NCBI RefSeq assembly: GCF_023278565.1 | Contig: NC_064678.1 | Location: 620,001-684,000 of the forward strand | From: Colletotrichum lupini | Lineage: Eukaryota > Ascomycota > Sordariomycetes > Glomerellales > Glomerellaceae | Direction: 5' to 3' | DNA: 64,000 nt | Shown: piece after piece, positions 48,486 to 59,185 of the stretch | Layout of the letters: every line of letters begins with the position of its first letter | How positions within the stretch are numbered: the first letter of the stretch is position 1 | Position numbers and translations under genes: made by a program | The notes under the pieces: generated by a model | Told to the model about the DNA's origin: nothing | Database searches by the model: none | Seen by the model: the letters and a program-made list of their open reading frames with translations, nothing else

Positions 48486-48691
48486 TATTAAATTAAAAGT
48501 CTAATTTAACCGTAATATATAGCTAACTACGTAGGGGCTAATTAAGGGCCCTATTTATAATTATCATAACTAGCCTAACCTACGGTTAAAACCTCTTTTT
48601 TATACTTATTACGTAGATATTTATATAGTTTAATTAATCTTTTTATTAAAATACGGTTCGAACTAACTACCCTATAATAGGGATACTAATA
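48486..48691 (+). repeat. 3' LTR of the copia-type element (206 bp)
   Basis: Same length and order as the 5' LTR. Followed immediately by the ACCCC target duplication and then normal-composition DNA. A purine tract lies just upstream at 48467-48481. Confidence 0.9.
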
Positions 48692-49721
48692 ACCCCTGAG
48701 CTTTACTTATGAGGTAACTAGCTTTCGTCCTCTAATACTCCTCGTTCTAGTCTCGAGTTCCTTAACTATTGTTGTTTTAGAAAGGTCTCTGCTGCCTCCT
48801 ATGATCTTTGTCGATCGTGGCCCCAACGTTTAGTTAGTGATCTGTGAAAGTGTCTAGATATCTTTAACCGGCTACTACCTCAGAAACGTGGCCCCGTGGA
48901 AGCATTTAATGAGGGCAATATGAGCCAAAGCGAAGCTTCAGCATGTTGAATGTATCCTTATTACTCAACCGATCCTGGAGCAAAGGCGTATGCGCTATGT
49001 CGACGATTTCAGGGACCATTTTAATTGTTTCCATATCAAACGGGGAGGAACTGATATGACAAACAGTGGTGGAAATTTGAACGAACTTCAGACCTTCCTC
49101 TATAACATGGCGCTGTGGTTAGTGGTACTGTATGGCCATCTTTCCGGGTCTCGTGATGTCAAACTCTTATTCTTGTCTCAGAAGACTTGCGCCAGATTTG
49201 TTCTTCACAAAACCCTGCTACCCCCGTATCTTATATAAGTCGTTACAAAGAAGTCATAAATAACTTCATTCAACACACAGGGTCTTACCGGCAATAAGTC
49301 AATTTGTTGAAGCCATATTCTATCTCACCGTTATCGCCTTGAAATTATCAACCAGAACCTATCACCTGGGTATTATACGTGCTAGCAAACCTTTGAAAGG
49401 CAACATCAATGTTCATGTTTAATCCGGTTGTGTTTTTGGATAGCTTCATTTGGGCAGTGATGAAAGAAATTGCATTCCAATAGGTTCAAGGCCTTGCACT
49501 GCAGCAGATTTCGCGCTTAAGCATGGTAAGCATGCTTACATTCCAGGTACCGCCGCCTCCCGGCAAAAATATGACTGTAGGCTTAGAAACCTTGAGTGAT
49601 GAGGCTCAACTTTTGTCCTCGCTCCCACGCTTTCCGGATCAAAGAAGCATCCGGTAATTACCTCTTCAGCCCGGAGTTCTTACCGACCGTGCACGCCACT
49701 CGGCACATATTCAGTTGTCCG
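48692..49721. other. Intergenic region after the copia element
   Basis: Begins with the ACCCC duplication, then normal-composition DNA without RIP bias. Only short random ORFs. It ends at the 3' end of the adenosine deaminase gene. Confidence 0.6.
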
Positions 49722-51665
49722 CTAACCTCCATATGCCGCGCCATAATCCTTGACAATCTCCTGGCAATAGGAATCAAACTGAACATTCCACTCCTGAATG
49801 CGCTGGCCCTTAGTTCCTTTTCCTATTTCACCCAGGTCGATATCCAACGCCCATTGCTTGTCATCTTGGTCTTCAAAATTGGACCACCGCAGGCTGTTTT
49901 GCGCAAGGGCGCCCTGTCATAATGTGTTAACAACGGAAAAGCACCAAAGCTTGTAAAAGGAATCCTACCAGTCCAGCGAGGCCAACGTTATCAAACCCTT
50001 GAATGACCTGATAGAAGTCGTAGCTCAGCCCGGCGGCGTCCTGTCCCAGCATTGCAGGATCATCGTTGCTGATAGCCGTCGTGACGCCGTGCGCAATCAT
50101 AGCTGGCAAGGGATGATGCAGAATATCCGTAGCCAGCTGAAGTACCTCATTGGAGATGGGACACACCTCAACCATGATGTTATTCTTCTTCACAGCATGG
50201 ATCAACTCGGGATGCTTGTAGAGCGAGAATCCGTGGCCGATCCTTCGTGTCCCCAGAAGAACAGCGTCGAACAGATTGAGATCGGTCGAATTACCATCGC
50301 CGAGTGTCTCCCCTGCGTGGAAGAAGAAGGGCATGGTGAGATTTTTCTCTTTCGCCTCCTGCTGAAACCACAATAGCTCCGGCGCAAGATCGAGCAGCGT
50401 ACGGCCCAGGTCTTCCTGGGAGACTAAATCGTATCCGCTGAATAGCTCTGAAAAGTGGCCCTTCAGCTCCAATGCACTTTTCATGCCTACACAACAGTCA
50501 TTAGCCTCTGTAATCATTGTGTGTAATATTGCGTCTATGTAGAGGTTTGACTCACTTGCTAGGATCTGATCCGTCGGCTTAGATCGCTGGTCTGCCCAGA
50601 TAACCCGAGCACCGTAAAAGGGAGCTAGAGTAGCGTCGGTTTGTAAGGTATCGTTATGCTGACCCTTGAAGTAGGCAAGCTCTTCCTCCATGAGACCCCA
50701 CCATTTCTTACCGTCACTGTCATCCGATGCTGATGCCCCAGTCTCTACCAGCTTGCCCGCCGCGCCTCCAGAACGGATCTCAACCCAGCTGATCCTATCT
50801 CTCGCGAGTTCGTCAAAGAGATTCCTCCAGAAACTTCGTACAACGGGCTCGTAGATCAGCATAGTCCCTGCTGTGCCAAACAAGGGCTGGAAGCGACGCC
50901 AAATCTCATCGACTCCTAATTCGTGCTGTATCGCCACGTCGGGAGCAAGCACCAACTTGCTCATGATGAAATCGCGGAACGCAGGCTCTCCCCCGGGAAA
51001 CTGCTCGATGGCAGTTGCGACAGTCACAACCTGGCCTGTGTAGTTTGCGGAGGCGATGTCGGCCCACTGGCTGACGGTGGCAGAGTTTGGCGGTAAGAAT
51101 GCAGGCTGAGATGCAATGCGCCCTTCCGCGGTGCCAATAGTCTTTGTGGTCTTGAATAGCATCCCTTCCACGGAGATGACGGAAGAAAGCAAAGTGTTGT
51201 AAGGGAGCATGGCTGAGAGATGCGCATGAAGTAAAGCGCCTTTCGGCATACGTTGGACGACTTTCCACAAGGTCGTGTTTGCGATCTTTGGGCGGGCCAA
51301 GGCGAACATCTCGCCAGCAAAGCTTCCGTTGTTCAGATTCCAAACTGTCTTCATCTCCTTCTGTCGAATATTCTGAACGATCCTATCTGCGTGGGCGCAA
51401 TCCGCAGACAGACTCTCTCTAAATTTGGCGTCTGTTTCGCATCGATTAGTTAAAGATTCGTTGGCAGGCACCAGCCTTGAGACATACCTTGTCGCTCTGT
51501 CTTCTCTAACGCAATCATGAGATCCCTCGCCCGGTTGTGCTGGTCTATGATGAAGCCTGTCTTTTGGAATTGAGCTCTTTCCTGGAGCTCATCTCTCTCG
51601 AGAAGGGGATGAGACGCCGCCAGGGCAGAAAGGAGAAAAGTCGTGAGGAACTTTGAGAGGTTCAT
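49722..51665 (-). CDS. Secreted adenosine deaminase, ADGF/CECR1 type
   Basis: Four exons encode 587 aa: 51665-51488, 51431-50556, 50486-49969 and 49913-49722. A signal peptide covers about residues 1-18 (MNLSKFLTTFLLSALAAS). The ADGF-type N-terminal helical region precedes the catalytic core. Metal and catalytic motifs are visible: PKGALLHAHLSA (HAH at 128-130), FFFHAGETLGDG, RRIGHGFSL, EVCPISNEVL and ISNDDPAML. The enzyme should hydrolyse extracellular adenosine (or deoxyadenosine) to inosine plus ammonia. The last exon (GALAQNSLRWSNF... to AAYGG) is needed for a normal C-terminus. The second intron (50555-50487, 69 nt, GTGAGT...CTAATGAC...TAG) is a multiple of three with no stop, so its retention would give a longer in-frame product. 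Confidence 0.9.
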
Positions 51666-53760
51666 GATGGACTAAAGATCCCGAGGTAAGGTAGTCCTAG
51701 TGCTGCCTGCCCGAGATGCGATTGACAATGATGCGAAAATCCCATTAGCGGTCCCTTTCAGGCTGTCTTGCAAGCTGTTTTATAGATCTCCATTTTACTC
51801 CGAGACGTGAGTCTTGAGACAGTTCATGATCTCCCGGACTGCACACGGAATGACCCAGAGTCAACGGAAGCACCGTGTCACGGGCCGACCCCTCCGTTTC
51901 TTTAGAATCATGCCATTTCCTGTAGCTCGCCTGCTTAGTGCAACTTCAATCTCCAGAGTCCGAACCGTCATGCAGAGGGCCGTTCATTTGGTGCAGTGCT
52001 CCTTTGCAGCAATTTCCTTCCGTAGGCCCATCGCATTCTGCCATACAGAGTCTCATCCGCTCGATGCTTATTTCAGCTGTGTCACTGATTCAAAGTCCGA
52101 CTGAGACACTGCCGAAATTTGACAAGTCTCAGTCACTAGGTCGTTTTTCGACCAACAATATTTCAAGCCTCGTTCATTCTGCGGGAAAATCGAGACGCTT
52201 TCGTTGGGGGCTTGCGATTATCGAGCTGAGACTCCCGCCTCGGCCACGCGTTATCGCGGCAAGGCACGCAGCTTGGTGTTTAGTGGATGTTCTAGGAAAG
52301 AGAAACCACAAGTTGCTGGCGTTGTAGGCATTCTCCAGACCAAACGCTGTCTTGCACTTGCTCTACTTAATTGAGACTTCCGACTCAGTATTTTTCTCGT
52401 TCTTGTTCTTCTGGAGTGCTCAGTGTCCAGCTTAGCGGCGATTCGTCCCGGTTCGTAGCGGAGCCGCTCTGAGCCGTCTTCCTAGTCTTAATGCCAGGCA
52501 GTGCAGCAAGTTCATGACATTAGGGTTGAAACTAACATATGTCCCAAAGTGCCTAAAAATTCAACACGTGGATATCTTATTTGAACCAGACGGTATTGGT
52601 CAGACACTAGACCCGCCAAGTTTCGGATCCGGCGCGTCTTCGATGATAATCGCTGGAAGCCTCCGTTTTTGAACTAGCGTTTGAGACACACCGAACACGG
52701 TACAAGAGACTCACGTGGAACACTTGATTCACAATGCTTAATACTGTATTCGGACGACGTCTTGAGATGAGATGGCAATCCGATTGCCTTACTCAGTAAT
52801 ATGCAAAAGCTGATCAAGAATCAGATGGGAAAAGCCGAATCAGTAAGAAGGCATTTGAAAGTACATCAGAAACCGAGTTGTGTACTCAGACCTTAGGAGT
52901 CAATATGTTACAAACGTAATGCGCCGGCGATGAAGAGGCTTTCCTCACGACTTGCCAGAATGTAGAGATAGGAATGAATCATGAAGACTTCAGGAACGTT
53001 ACATATTCGTATACTAATGTCATGTTATAGTGAACCAGACTCCGCGCATCCTTGAGACCACTCAGGCATGTGGCTATGGATTGAACGAGTCCGTCCGGTT
53101 GACTGAGATAGTCGGAGTTTTTGACTTCAACAGTCTATTCGCCTCTATCTCTAAGATTGATCGGTTTAGTTGCATTATAATAATCTAAATCTCAGTAAGG
53201 TAGAGTGACTACTCTGAAAGTACATGATTCTATGCATTAGTAGGGCACAAGATAGGAAAGGTCATTCACTGCAGCCTTTTCTCGCCCCCGTGGCCCAGCT
53301 TCCATCTTTAGCAACTGGAGAGTCAGCCCTTTCACTTCCAAACATGCTCTGCCTTCACTTTCGCAAATTGGAAGGTTGCTCCAGGTTCCAGAGTTCAATC
53401 TTGCTCCCAGGTTTCTTCGTGATCCCGCTTGGAAAAGTGAAACCTATGCGAGCGATAGGTCACACACGTTGCGCTATCAAGTATCGGATCTTAAAAAGGC
53501 AGTAGCAGGTAGTTCCCTCGGACTCATAATAATGTTACCTCTAGCCAAAGTTTCTAGTTTGTGTCATATTACAGAAGAAAACAGACGCGAGGGACTTGAT
53601 CGGCGCCAAGCATGCAAAGCCAGCTTGGTATGATGTCATGAACTGAGCAGCGCGTGGAAAATAAACCCAATTAAAGGGGTTCCGAGTCCTCCCCTGAAGC
53701 GCTCACGATTAAATTTTCAACGTTCGCATTCCGCAGGTGTTTGTATCAATTCACTCTATA
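51666..53760. other. Intergenic region
   Basis: About 2.1 kb between the divergent adenosine deaminase and RidA-like genes. Only short ORFs without coding character. No repeat recognised and no RIP bias. Confidence 0.55.
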
Positions 53761-54287
53761 ATGAAGCTCCTCGGCATTCTATCCATAATATCAGCGGCGA
53801 CTTCGCTTCGCCTGGAACCCAACTACACCTCATCTGCAGGGGTAGAGATCTTCAATCCCTCAATTATGTTCCCACCTACTGGTCCATGGAGTCTGATGTC
53901 AAAGGCAGGAAGTACTGTTTACGTCGCCGGTACATAACCACTTGCCTCGCGTTACCCACCATAGCCACTGACAAATGCGCGGGAGCAGGCATGCGCGGCA
54001 TTTACCCATCTAACAATACCCTTGCTCCGGTGGGTATTGACCGGATCCGCCAAGCTTACGCCAACATGATCCAACTTGCCGAGCTTGCTGGCACTGATCG
54101 GTTCTCGGCAGTACGTCTTGTTGTGTATGTGACCGATATGTATCGGTATAGGCCTCTGTGCAATCAGGCACAGACGGAGCTTTGGGGGAACGACCCCAAT
54201 AGACAACCCCCTCGGTCGATCATTGAAGTCCAGAGACTGAACGACGATGATATTGTAGAGGTGGAAGGGACTTTCCTGGTTGCCTGA
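53761..54287 (+). CDS. RidA/YjgF/UK114-family protein with signal peptide
   Basis: Two exons (53761-53929 and 53989-54287) encode 155 aa. The 59-nt intron begins GTACAT and ends GCAG, with branch-like CACTGAC. The first ATG gives a short hydrophobic leader (MKLLGILSIISAATS), so secretion is predicted, which is unusual because RidA enzymes normally act in the cytosol or mitochondria. The Rid fold is supported by MSKAGSTVYVAGMRGIYPSN, IRQAYANMIQLAELAGT, VRLVVYVTDM and the C-terminal PPRSIIEVQRL. The Arg there corresponds to the ketimine/enamine-binding arginine of RidA. The last strand (DIVEVEGTFLVA) is normal. Many fungal members of the wider Rid family have unknown substrates. Confidence 0.83.
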
Positions 54288-54709
54288 TGCTTCTAAGTGA
54301 ATACGTTCACTTGGCGTCCATCTATCGGCACCCATGAAGCACGTGGAGGGGAATTGCTGAGGATGACGCTGAAGTGTATGTCCGACATAATCAATAAAGT
54401 TGAGCTTTGGGGAGTTAGTATTTCTTATGGCAAGCTGGCGGGGGAGATACAAGTCGAGCTAGGCTTCAATACGCATACAAGAGCCTACCGAGAAGGAACT
54501 GTAGTCTTGACCCTTCTTATTATTCTAAAATCAACACAAGCAATAGCACGTGTATAGAGACATCGCCAGTCATATTTCATCTAGAGACTCTCGTCCTCTC
54601 CAGCGGCCTTTTTGATCCTTCTCTTGTTCCGCGTCGAGACTGTTGATTGAGACAGCTCGCTGAAGCTCCACCCAAACTGCCTCGCAGGTCGTGGCCATCC
54701 TCACACTCA
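54288..54709. other. Convergent intergenic spacer
   Basis: 0.42 kb between the 3' ends of the RidA-like and CrtC-like genes. Nothing else is seen. Confidence 0.6.
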
Positions 54710-55903
54710 TCATTTCCTGTAAGGAAGGGCTTCTTTACGCCCTTGTCCAAACCACATCGAGTCCCATTGAGTGTGGCCCACATGCTCTTCAACCAGCTCG
54801 TTGTTTTGGTACTTTTTGAGTTTCATCCCGCCGGCAAAACGGAGATACCATGCCCCGCTCATCTGCTGGCGCAATGTGGTCTCTTCTCTGAGGTACTCAA
54901 TGACGAAGACTGTGCCTTCATTCTGGTATTCAAAGTGAAGTGTGTCGGCAACAGGGCGGTCAACCTTGTCATCATATTCGATGCCTTCAGCATTGAAGCT
55001 AACCTTGGATCCATCATCAGCCACGACAGTATCCTTGTGCTGGATCATAAAGGTCTTGACCAGAACAGAGTCGTGCTTCTCGGAGAAAACATTTGCGGAT
55101 GAGATGACAGTGTAAGGCCCGAGTGTTCCTCGGCCCCAGTACCAATGGTTGATCGTCTGAGCGAGCGGCGCGTTGCCCCAGTTCTTGTCGTGGTATCCAT
55201 CGCCGTCCACCGTGACTGGCGACTCGCCAGCAATGGTATAAGTAGCGGTGACTTTCCCTTGGGGCACCGCCACGAACCAATCAAAATATTCGTTGTCCTT
55301 GGACCAAACGTGGCCTTTGCCAGGGCGCCAGGGCGAGGTCGTGTTGGTCATTTGGATGTCGATATCAAGGCTCTCGACCGTCACGCGAATGTGATACTCC
55401 TTGAGCCCCGTGCCACGGAAGAAGTTGACAACGCCATCTCTAGTGATGGTGACATCGCACTCATCTCTGCTGGAGTGGAACTCATCTGGGTTGTAGGCTT
55501 GCAAGACATTGCAGACTCGGCCATCGGGTGTCTCGAGTTGGATCTGAATCTTGGGTTCGAGTCCGACTTGAGGGCTGGTGAAGAGCTTGGTATGGAATAC
55601 CACCATGAGCTTTCCGCCATTGGCCAAGTGAGAGTCGAAGTACCACCATTCGAATACACCGGGTTGAGAAGGGTCGGTTCTCAGGGAGTCTTCCCATGGT
55701 TCAACCTTTGTTGTTGAAAGGGACTGCTCGGGACGTTGGTTTCGGACGGAGAGCGATGAGAGTGTCACAATTATTGTGTCCTGTGGGATGAAGTTCAGAC
55801 GGATTATTCGAGAAGCAAACAACGTAAGTCTATCTGCTATCTTAATAAATAGTCGCTCCATCACTATCTCGGGACATACTGATATTATATAGGCGCCAGT
55901 CAT
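54710..55903 (-). CDS. CrtC/AttH-like lipocalin-fold protein
   Basis: Open frame of 397 aa. From about residue 65 the sequence fits the CrtC (hydroxyneurosporene synthase)/AttH family: FEWWYFDSHL (84-93), KLMVVFHTKLF, GDGYHDKNWGN (234-244), NHWYWGRGTLGPYTVISS (252-269) and a C-terminal GAWYLRF strand. The family includes carotenoid hydratases and fungal pericyclases (decalin and hetero-Diels-Alderases). Fungal genomes also hold many members without a known reaction, so no substrate is claimed. No prenyl-, polyketide- or terpene-synthase gene is near. Residues 1-60 look atypical and contain GTATGT at the eighth codon, a good splice donor, so the true start could differ and the 5' part may be intronic. 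Confidence 0.78.
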   Translation of the reverse strand: MTGAYIISVCPEIVMERLFIKIADRLTLFASRIIRLNFIPQDTIIVTLSSLSVRNQRPEQSLSTTKVEPWEDSLRTDPSQPGVFEWWYFDSHLANGGKLMVVFHTKLFTSPQVGLEPKIQIQLETPDGRVCNVLQAYNPDEFHSSRDECDVTITRDGVVNFFRGTGLKEYHIRVTVESLDIDIQMTNTTSPWRPGKGHVWSKDNEYFDWFVAVPQGKVTATYTIAGESPVTVDGDGYHDKNWGNAPLAQTINHWYWGRGTLGPYTVISSANVFSEKHDSVLVKTFMIQHKDTVVADDGSKVSFNAEGIEYDDKVDRPVADTLHFEYQNEGTVFVIEYLREETTLRQQMSGAWYLRFAGGMKLKKYQNNELVEEHVGHTQWDSMWFGQGRKEALPYRK

Positions 55904-57544
55904 TGCTGGCTAACGGGCATACGGACGCATAGTAGTCCGGCGTATCTTTTGTCTCTCCAATTATTAAGGTTTCATTTGAACTCCGTCACCAGTAATAACA
56001 GCTCAATGGTACGGTCATAAGACTTGGCTTGCCAATTAATAATCGACGTCAGTTAAACTCGCGGATATTGCGGCCCGTTAAACCCGTTTTCGGGCATTGG
56101 GACTACTCGCCTAAAGGTGTTTCCAGATTGTCCAGGTCCTACCTTAATTATACTGCGAAGGCGATACCCACAGCAACTACACATTGACGTCCAAACGTGA
56201 AGCCGAGGTGACTTAAGATGTTGCTCAACCTCAGATAGCAGTGGTAAAGAGAAAAACACATCTGGTTTATTGCTACTTCTTCCTTCATCCCAACGCGACA
56301 GCGTCGGCGGAACGACTAAGCAGGCAATTACTTCAAATGGCAATCAGTTCAATATTGCGAACTATACTCATAGAGATGACTGCTATTTCGCGGTTACGAT
56401 GCTGTGCTATAAACCGAGAACCTCACGTTCACATCCTTATGAAAGCCAGTATGTGTCTGAACAATACTCATTGTTCAATGTTTGGGTACTACGGGTGCTG
56501 TATCGATGGCCTGATACCCATTACAAGTCCCATCTAAGACCAGCTTGATCCTCTTATATTGGATGACTTTTTGTTATGTTATCTGATGTAGGACCAAAGA
56601 AGTAGAAGAGGCAGAAACTCATGAGTATCGTTTGAATAACCTAAGTCCCATCATTGGCAATGCAAGTTCTGCTGTTATTCAGACTACCGTATGTCCCAGG
56701 GGTAGACTAAATATGGTATATCGATCCCAAATACTTCTAACAGGCCCTCATAGTGACTGATCATCGTACAAAATCGGAAGAAAGTCGACTGGCTGGGGTA
56801 GGTAGATGGTGCAATGGTAGTGATCTGCCCAAAGAATCTACAACGCTGTCGTTCCTTCCGCTTTGGCAAAGACATGTTGGCGAGAATACACCCAGACATC
56901 AATGAGAATACACAGATACCTATGACCCGAGGGCGTGGTAGCTGTGGGGCTTGAGACCAGGTGCATTGAATACTTCACCTTTCCGCCTTTCAGGCTAGTA
57001 GTGGTGAATATCGAGATTTGTTTTTGCCTACCAGATTTTGTTGTCCTCCCGGCGGAAAGCACGACCTTGACCGCGTTTCTCCTTTCTCCCCCCCTTCATT
57101 CACCTTTTCTGGCTTTTCAAAGCGGCCGGCGAGGAAGGCAAAAACTTCCAGTCCCAACATTCACCTCGCCACCTTTTTCTGCCTTTCATACTCTACTCCG
57201 TCGATCTGAAGTCGGTCTTCTCCGTCAACTTCGGTTTGATTGCTTCACGGACAGAAGTTGATCAAAATCACAACAACTTTCTTGTCTCCCTCGAGGATCA
57301 CAAAGGCCCTTATCAAGGCGGTCTCTCTTGCGTGAACGGTCTTGCATTTGGCCTCTGAGGGCACAGCCGATAATCTGCCAGGTACCTAAACCCGATCACG
57401 TTGTTCCATCTCTTGTATTCAGCCTGGCGAACAACTATTGACTGTCATCTAGTACCAGAATCCCCCCTCAGAGTAAAGAGATCACTCGAAACTCACACAG
57501 TCCACCGTTCACATTGCACTCAGATACTCACGATCAAATCATTG
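55904..57544. other. Intergenic region
   Basis: About 1.6 kb. From about 57060 the plus strand becomes C/T-rich, as expected for a fungal promoter and leader of the F-box-like gene. An open frame continues upstream from 57545 to 57401 but has no ATG there. No repeat recognised. Confidence 0.55.
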
Positions 57545-59185
57545 ATGATGGCGACCCTAAATGATCTCCCTCCAGAAATCATATATCAGATGTTCCCATC
57601 ATCCTCTTTACGGGAACAGTTCTCTGTCACCAACACGGATGCAGATCTGGCCAAAAGGATTCAACCAGCTTGGTCCTCAGCCTTGAATCTTTCACGTACC
57701 TGCAGAAAGTATCGGCACATGCTGGTTCCCGAGCTCTACCGAAATATCAGCATCCATGGATCCAACAGCTTCCAAAAGCTCAAGTGCTTCATTCAGTTTC
57801 TGATTGACAACAAAGATGTTGCCGTCAACATCCGAAGACTGTATCTACACTTAGATCCTAGCAACATGGAGACCAAGGATTTTACAGAGGCAGATCTCGA
57901 ATGGAGTCACTGGGCTGCTAGACAGTCGGGCGCCCCGTCACCGTACTACCTCTGGCACTCGGAAGATGGACAGCTTCTCCAAATGTCGGAATCTCGATGC
58001 TCCAGAACTCGGATCTTACACCTTGGCATTCTTCTCGAGATCATTCTTTCGCGTGTACACGGAGTACAAGAGCTAGGTCTCGCAGTGCCGGGAGGCCTGT
58101 TTTGCGATCAGTACGGCCCATGGTCCAGAACCGAGCTCGATGGCCTACTATGGACAGGGGAGCCAGGCCCTTCAGATCCCCTCAAGATTCAGACCTTTCG
58201 GGGTGTTCAGCGACCACTTCCGAATATCAAGATGCTCGCTGTACGTCCGAGTTGCCTTCCAAAGAGTCATCCAGACGCAACTATTACGCCTCTTGATCTG
58301 AACCATTTACTTCATTTCGCTCCGAACGCCAGATCGATTTTCATTGCAAGTCGGGATGGACAACCAGCCTCTCCTCTCGATACCCACTCACAATGGTCCA
58401 ATGTTACTTGTCTCACCATCACCGAGACATTTTTGGATGAGCAGAAGATCCGAGGAATGATCCAAGGCTGCTCCTCCCTTGTCTCTTTCAAGTATCTGAA
58501 CTCCCGGGCAGATGCATACGTTCCACACTGGCCTGTGTCACCCGAAGAGGTTGTTACCATACTCCGGGAGCACCAGAACACGACGACTACCCTCCTCACT
58601 CTCTGCCTTGATCTCAATGACTGGTATCGTGGAGAGTATGAGGCTATCAGAAGTCTTTCGGACTTCAGTAATCTGGAGAATCTCTGGGTCGATGCCTCGA
58701 GTGTATTGAAGAAAGTCAAATATGGCTCCTCCAGTCGTTCAGAAAAGCACAAGCGACTGACACACAAGCTCAGCACTTCTTTGCCCGCCTCAATCAAGCG
58801 TCTTCACTTGGCAGGTAACGAGCATCAAGTTCGTCATAACATGTGCGAGGTGTTGACAGATCGCGAGAAATTCCCCAATATGAGTTTGGTTGAGCTGGAG
58901 GACTTCGTTCGGAGATTCCCAGAACTTTGGGATCCAAATGAGGACGACAGCGACGGAGATGACACGGACCAGAACGATCTCGGCGATAATGGTGACGACT
59001 GGACTTTCTCGATTATGAATGATGGTGACGGCTATGGCGGCGGAAGCTACCTGCAAGATGGTGATGCTAAGGAGGAAGACATTGGCGAGACCAACAAAGA
59101 CACCACTTTGTCATACCAGGAACGATTCATTAGGGCGGGTATCGAATCTCCGAGCACCCTGTGCACGCTTGGAGAGTTGTGGTAA
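57545..59185 (+). CDS. F-box-like / leucine-rich protein
   Basis: Single exon, 546 aa. The start is set at the ATG pair 57545/57548 because MMATLNDLPPEIIYQMF begins an F-box-like motif (LPPEII...LSRTCRKYRHMLVPELYRNI). The open frame upstream has no ATG. The middle shows degenerate leucine-rich phrasing (LPNIKMLAVRPS, WSNVTCLTITETFLDEQKIRGM, FSNLENLWVDAS, LPASIKRLHLAGNE). The C-terminal region is highly acidic (DPNEDDSDGDDTDQND) and then Gly/Asp-rich. F-box proteins are substrate receptors of SCF ubiquitin ligases, the predicted role here, but the motif is weak. It is followed 1.1 kb later by a protein of similar plan on the same strand. Confidence 0.8.
   Translation: MMATLNDLPPEIIYQMFPSSSLREQFSVTNTDADLAKRIQPAWSSALNLSRTCRKYRHMLVPELYRNISIHGSNSFQKLKCFIQFLIDNKDVAVNIRRLYLHLDPSNMETKDFTEADLEWSHWAARQSGAPSPYYLWHSEDGQLLQMSESRCSRTRILHLGILLEIILSRVHGVQELGLAVPGGLFCDQYGPWSRTELDGLLWTGEPGPSDPLKIQTFRGVQRPLPNIKMLAVRPSCLPKSHPDATITPLDLNHLLHFAPNARSIFIASRDGQPASPLDTHSQWSNVTCLTITETFLDEQKIRGMIQGCSSLVSFKYLNSRADAYVPHWPVSPEEVVTILREHQNTTTTLLTLCLDLNDWYRGEYEAIRSLSDFSNLENLWVDASSVLKKVKYGSSSRSEKHKRLTHKLSTSLPASIKRLHLAGNEHQVRHNMCEVLTDREKFPNMSLVELEDFVRRFPELWDPNEDDSDGDDTDQNDLGDNGDDWTFSIMNDGDGYGGGSYLQDGDAKEEDIGETNKDTTLSYQERFIRAGIESPSTLCTLGELW

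Larger units (their letters stand above)
32052..48691 (+). mobile_element. RIP-mutated Ty1/copia-type LTR retrotransposon carrying nested insertions
   Basis: A 16,640-bp block bounded by two 206-bp direct LTRs and a 5-bp duplication (ACCCC at 32047-32051 and 48692-48696). The interior is AT-rich with CpA/TpG nearly eliminated, and every long frame is broken. On the plus strand at about 47.76-48.33 kb a damaged frame still shows a copia RNase H-like region: a NNNDL motif after a (V/I)F(I/V)-acidic-site segment near 47,850-47,894, and TDSY-like and ALRQ-like segments near 48.15-48.23 kb. A 15-nt purine run (48467-48481) lies 4 nt before the right LTR, as a polypurine tract should, agreeing with plus orientation. 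Removing the nested insertion at 36.29-45.51 kb leaves about 7.4 kb. Confidence 0.85.

Noticed and set aside
32052..48691. AT-rich block as a centromere or large structural region
   Set aside because: Exact LTR pairs, target-site duplications and retroelement motifs explain the whole block as RIP-mutated nested transposons.
55145..55717. 190-codon plus-strand ORF
   Set aside because: Antisense shadow of the CrtC-like gene, whose motifs are clear on the minus strand.
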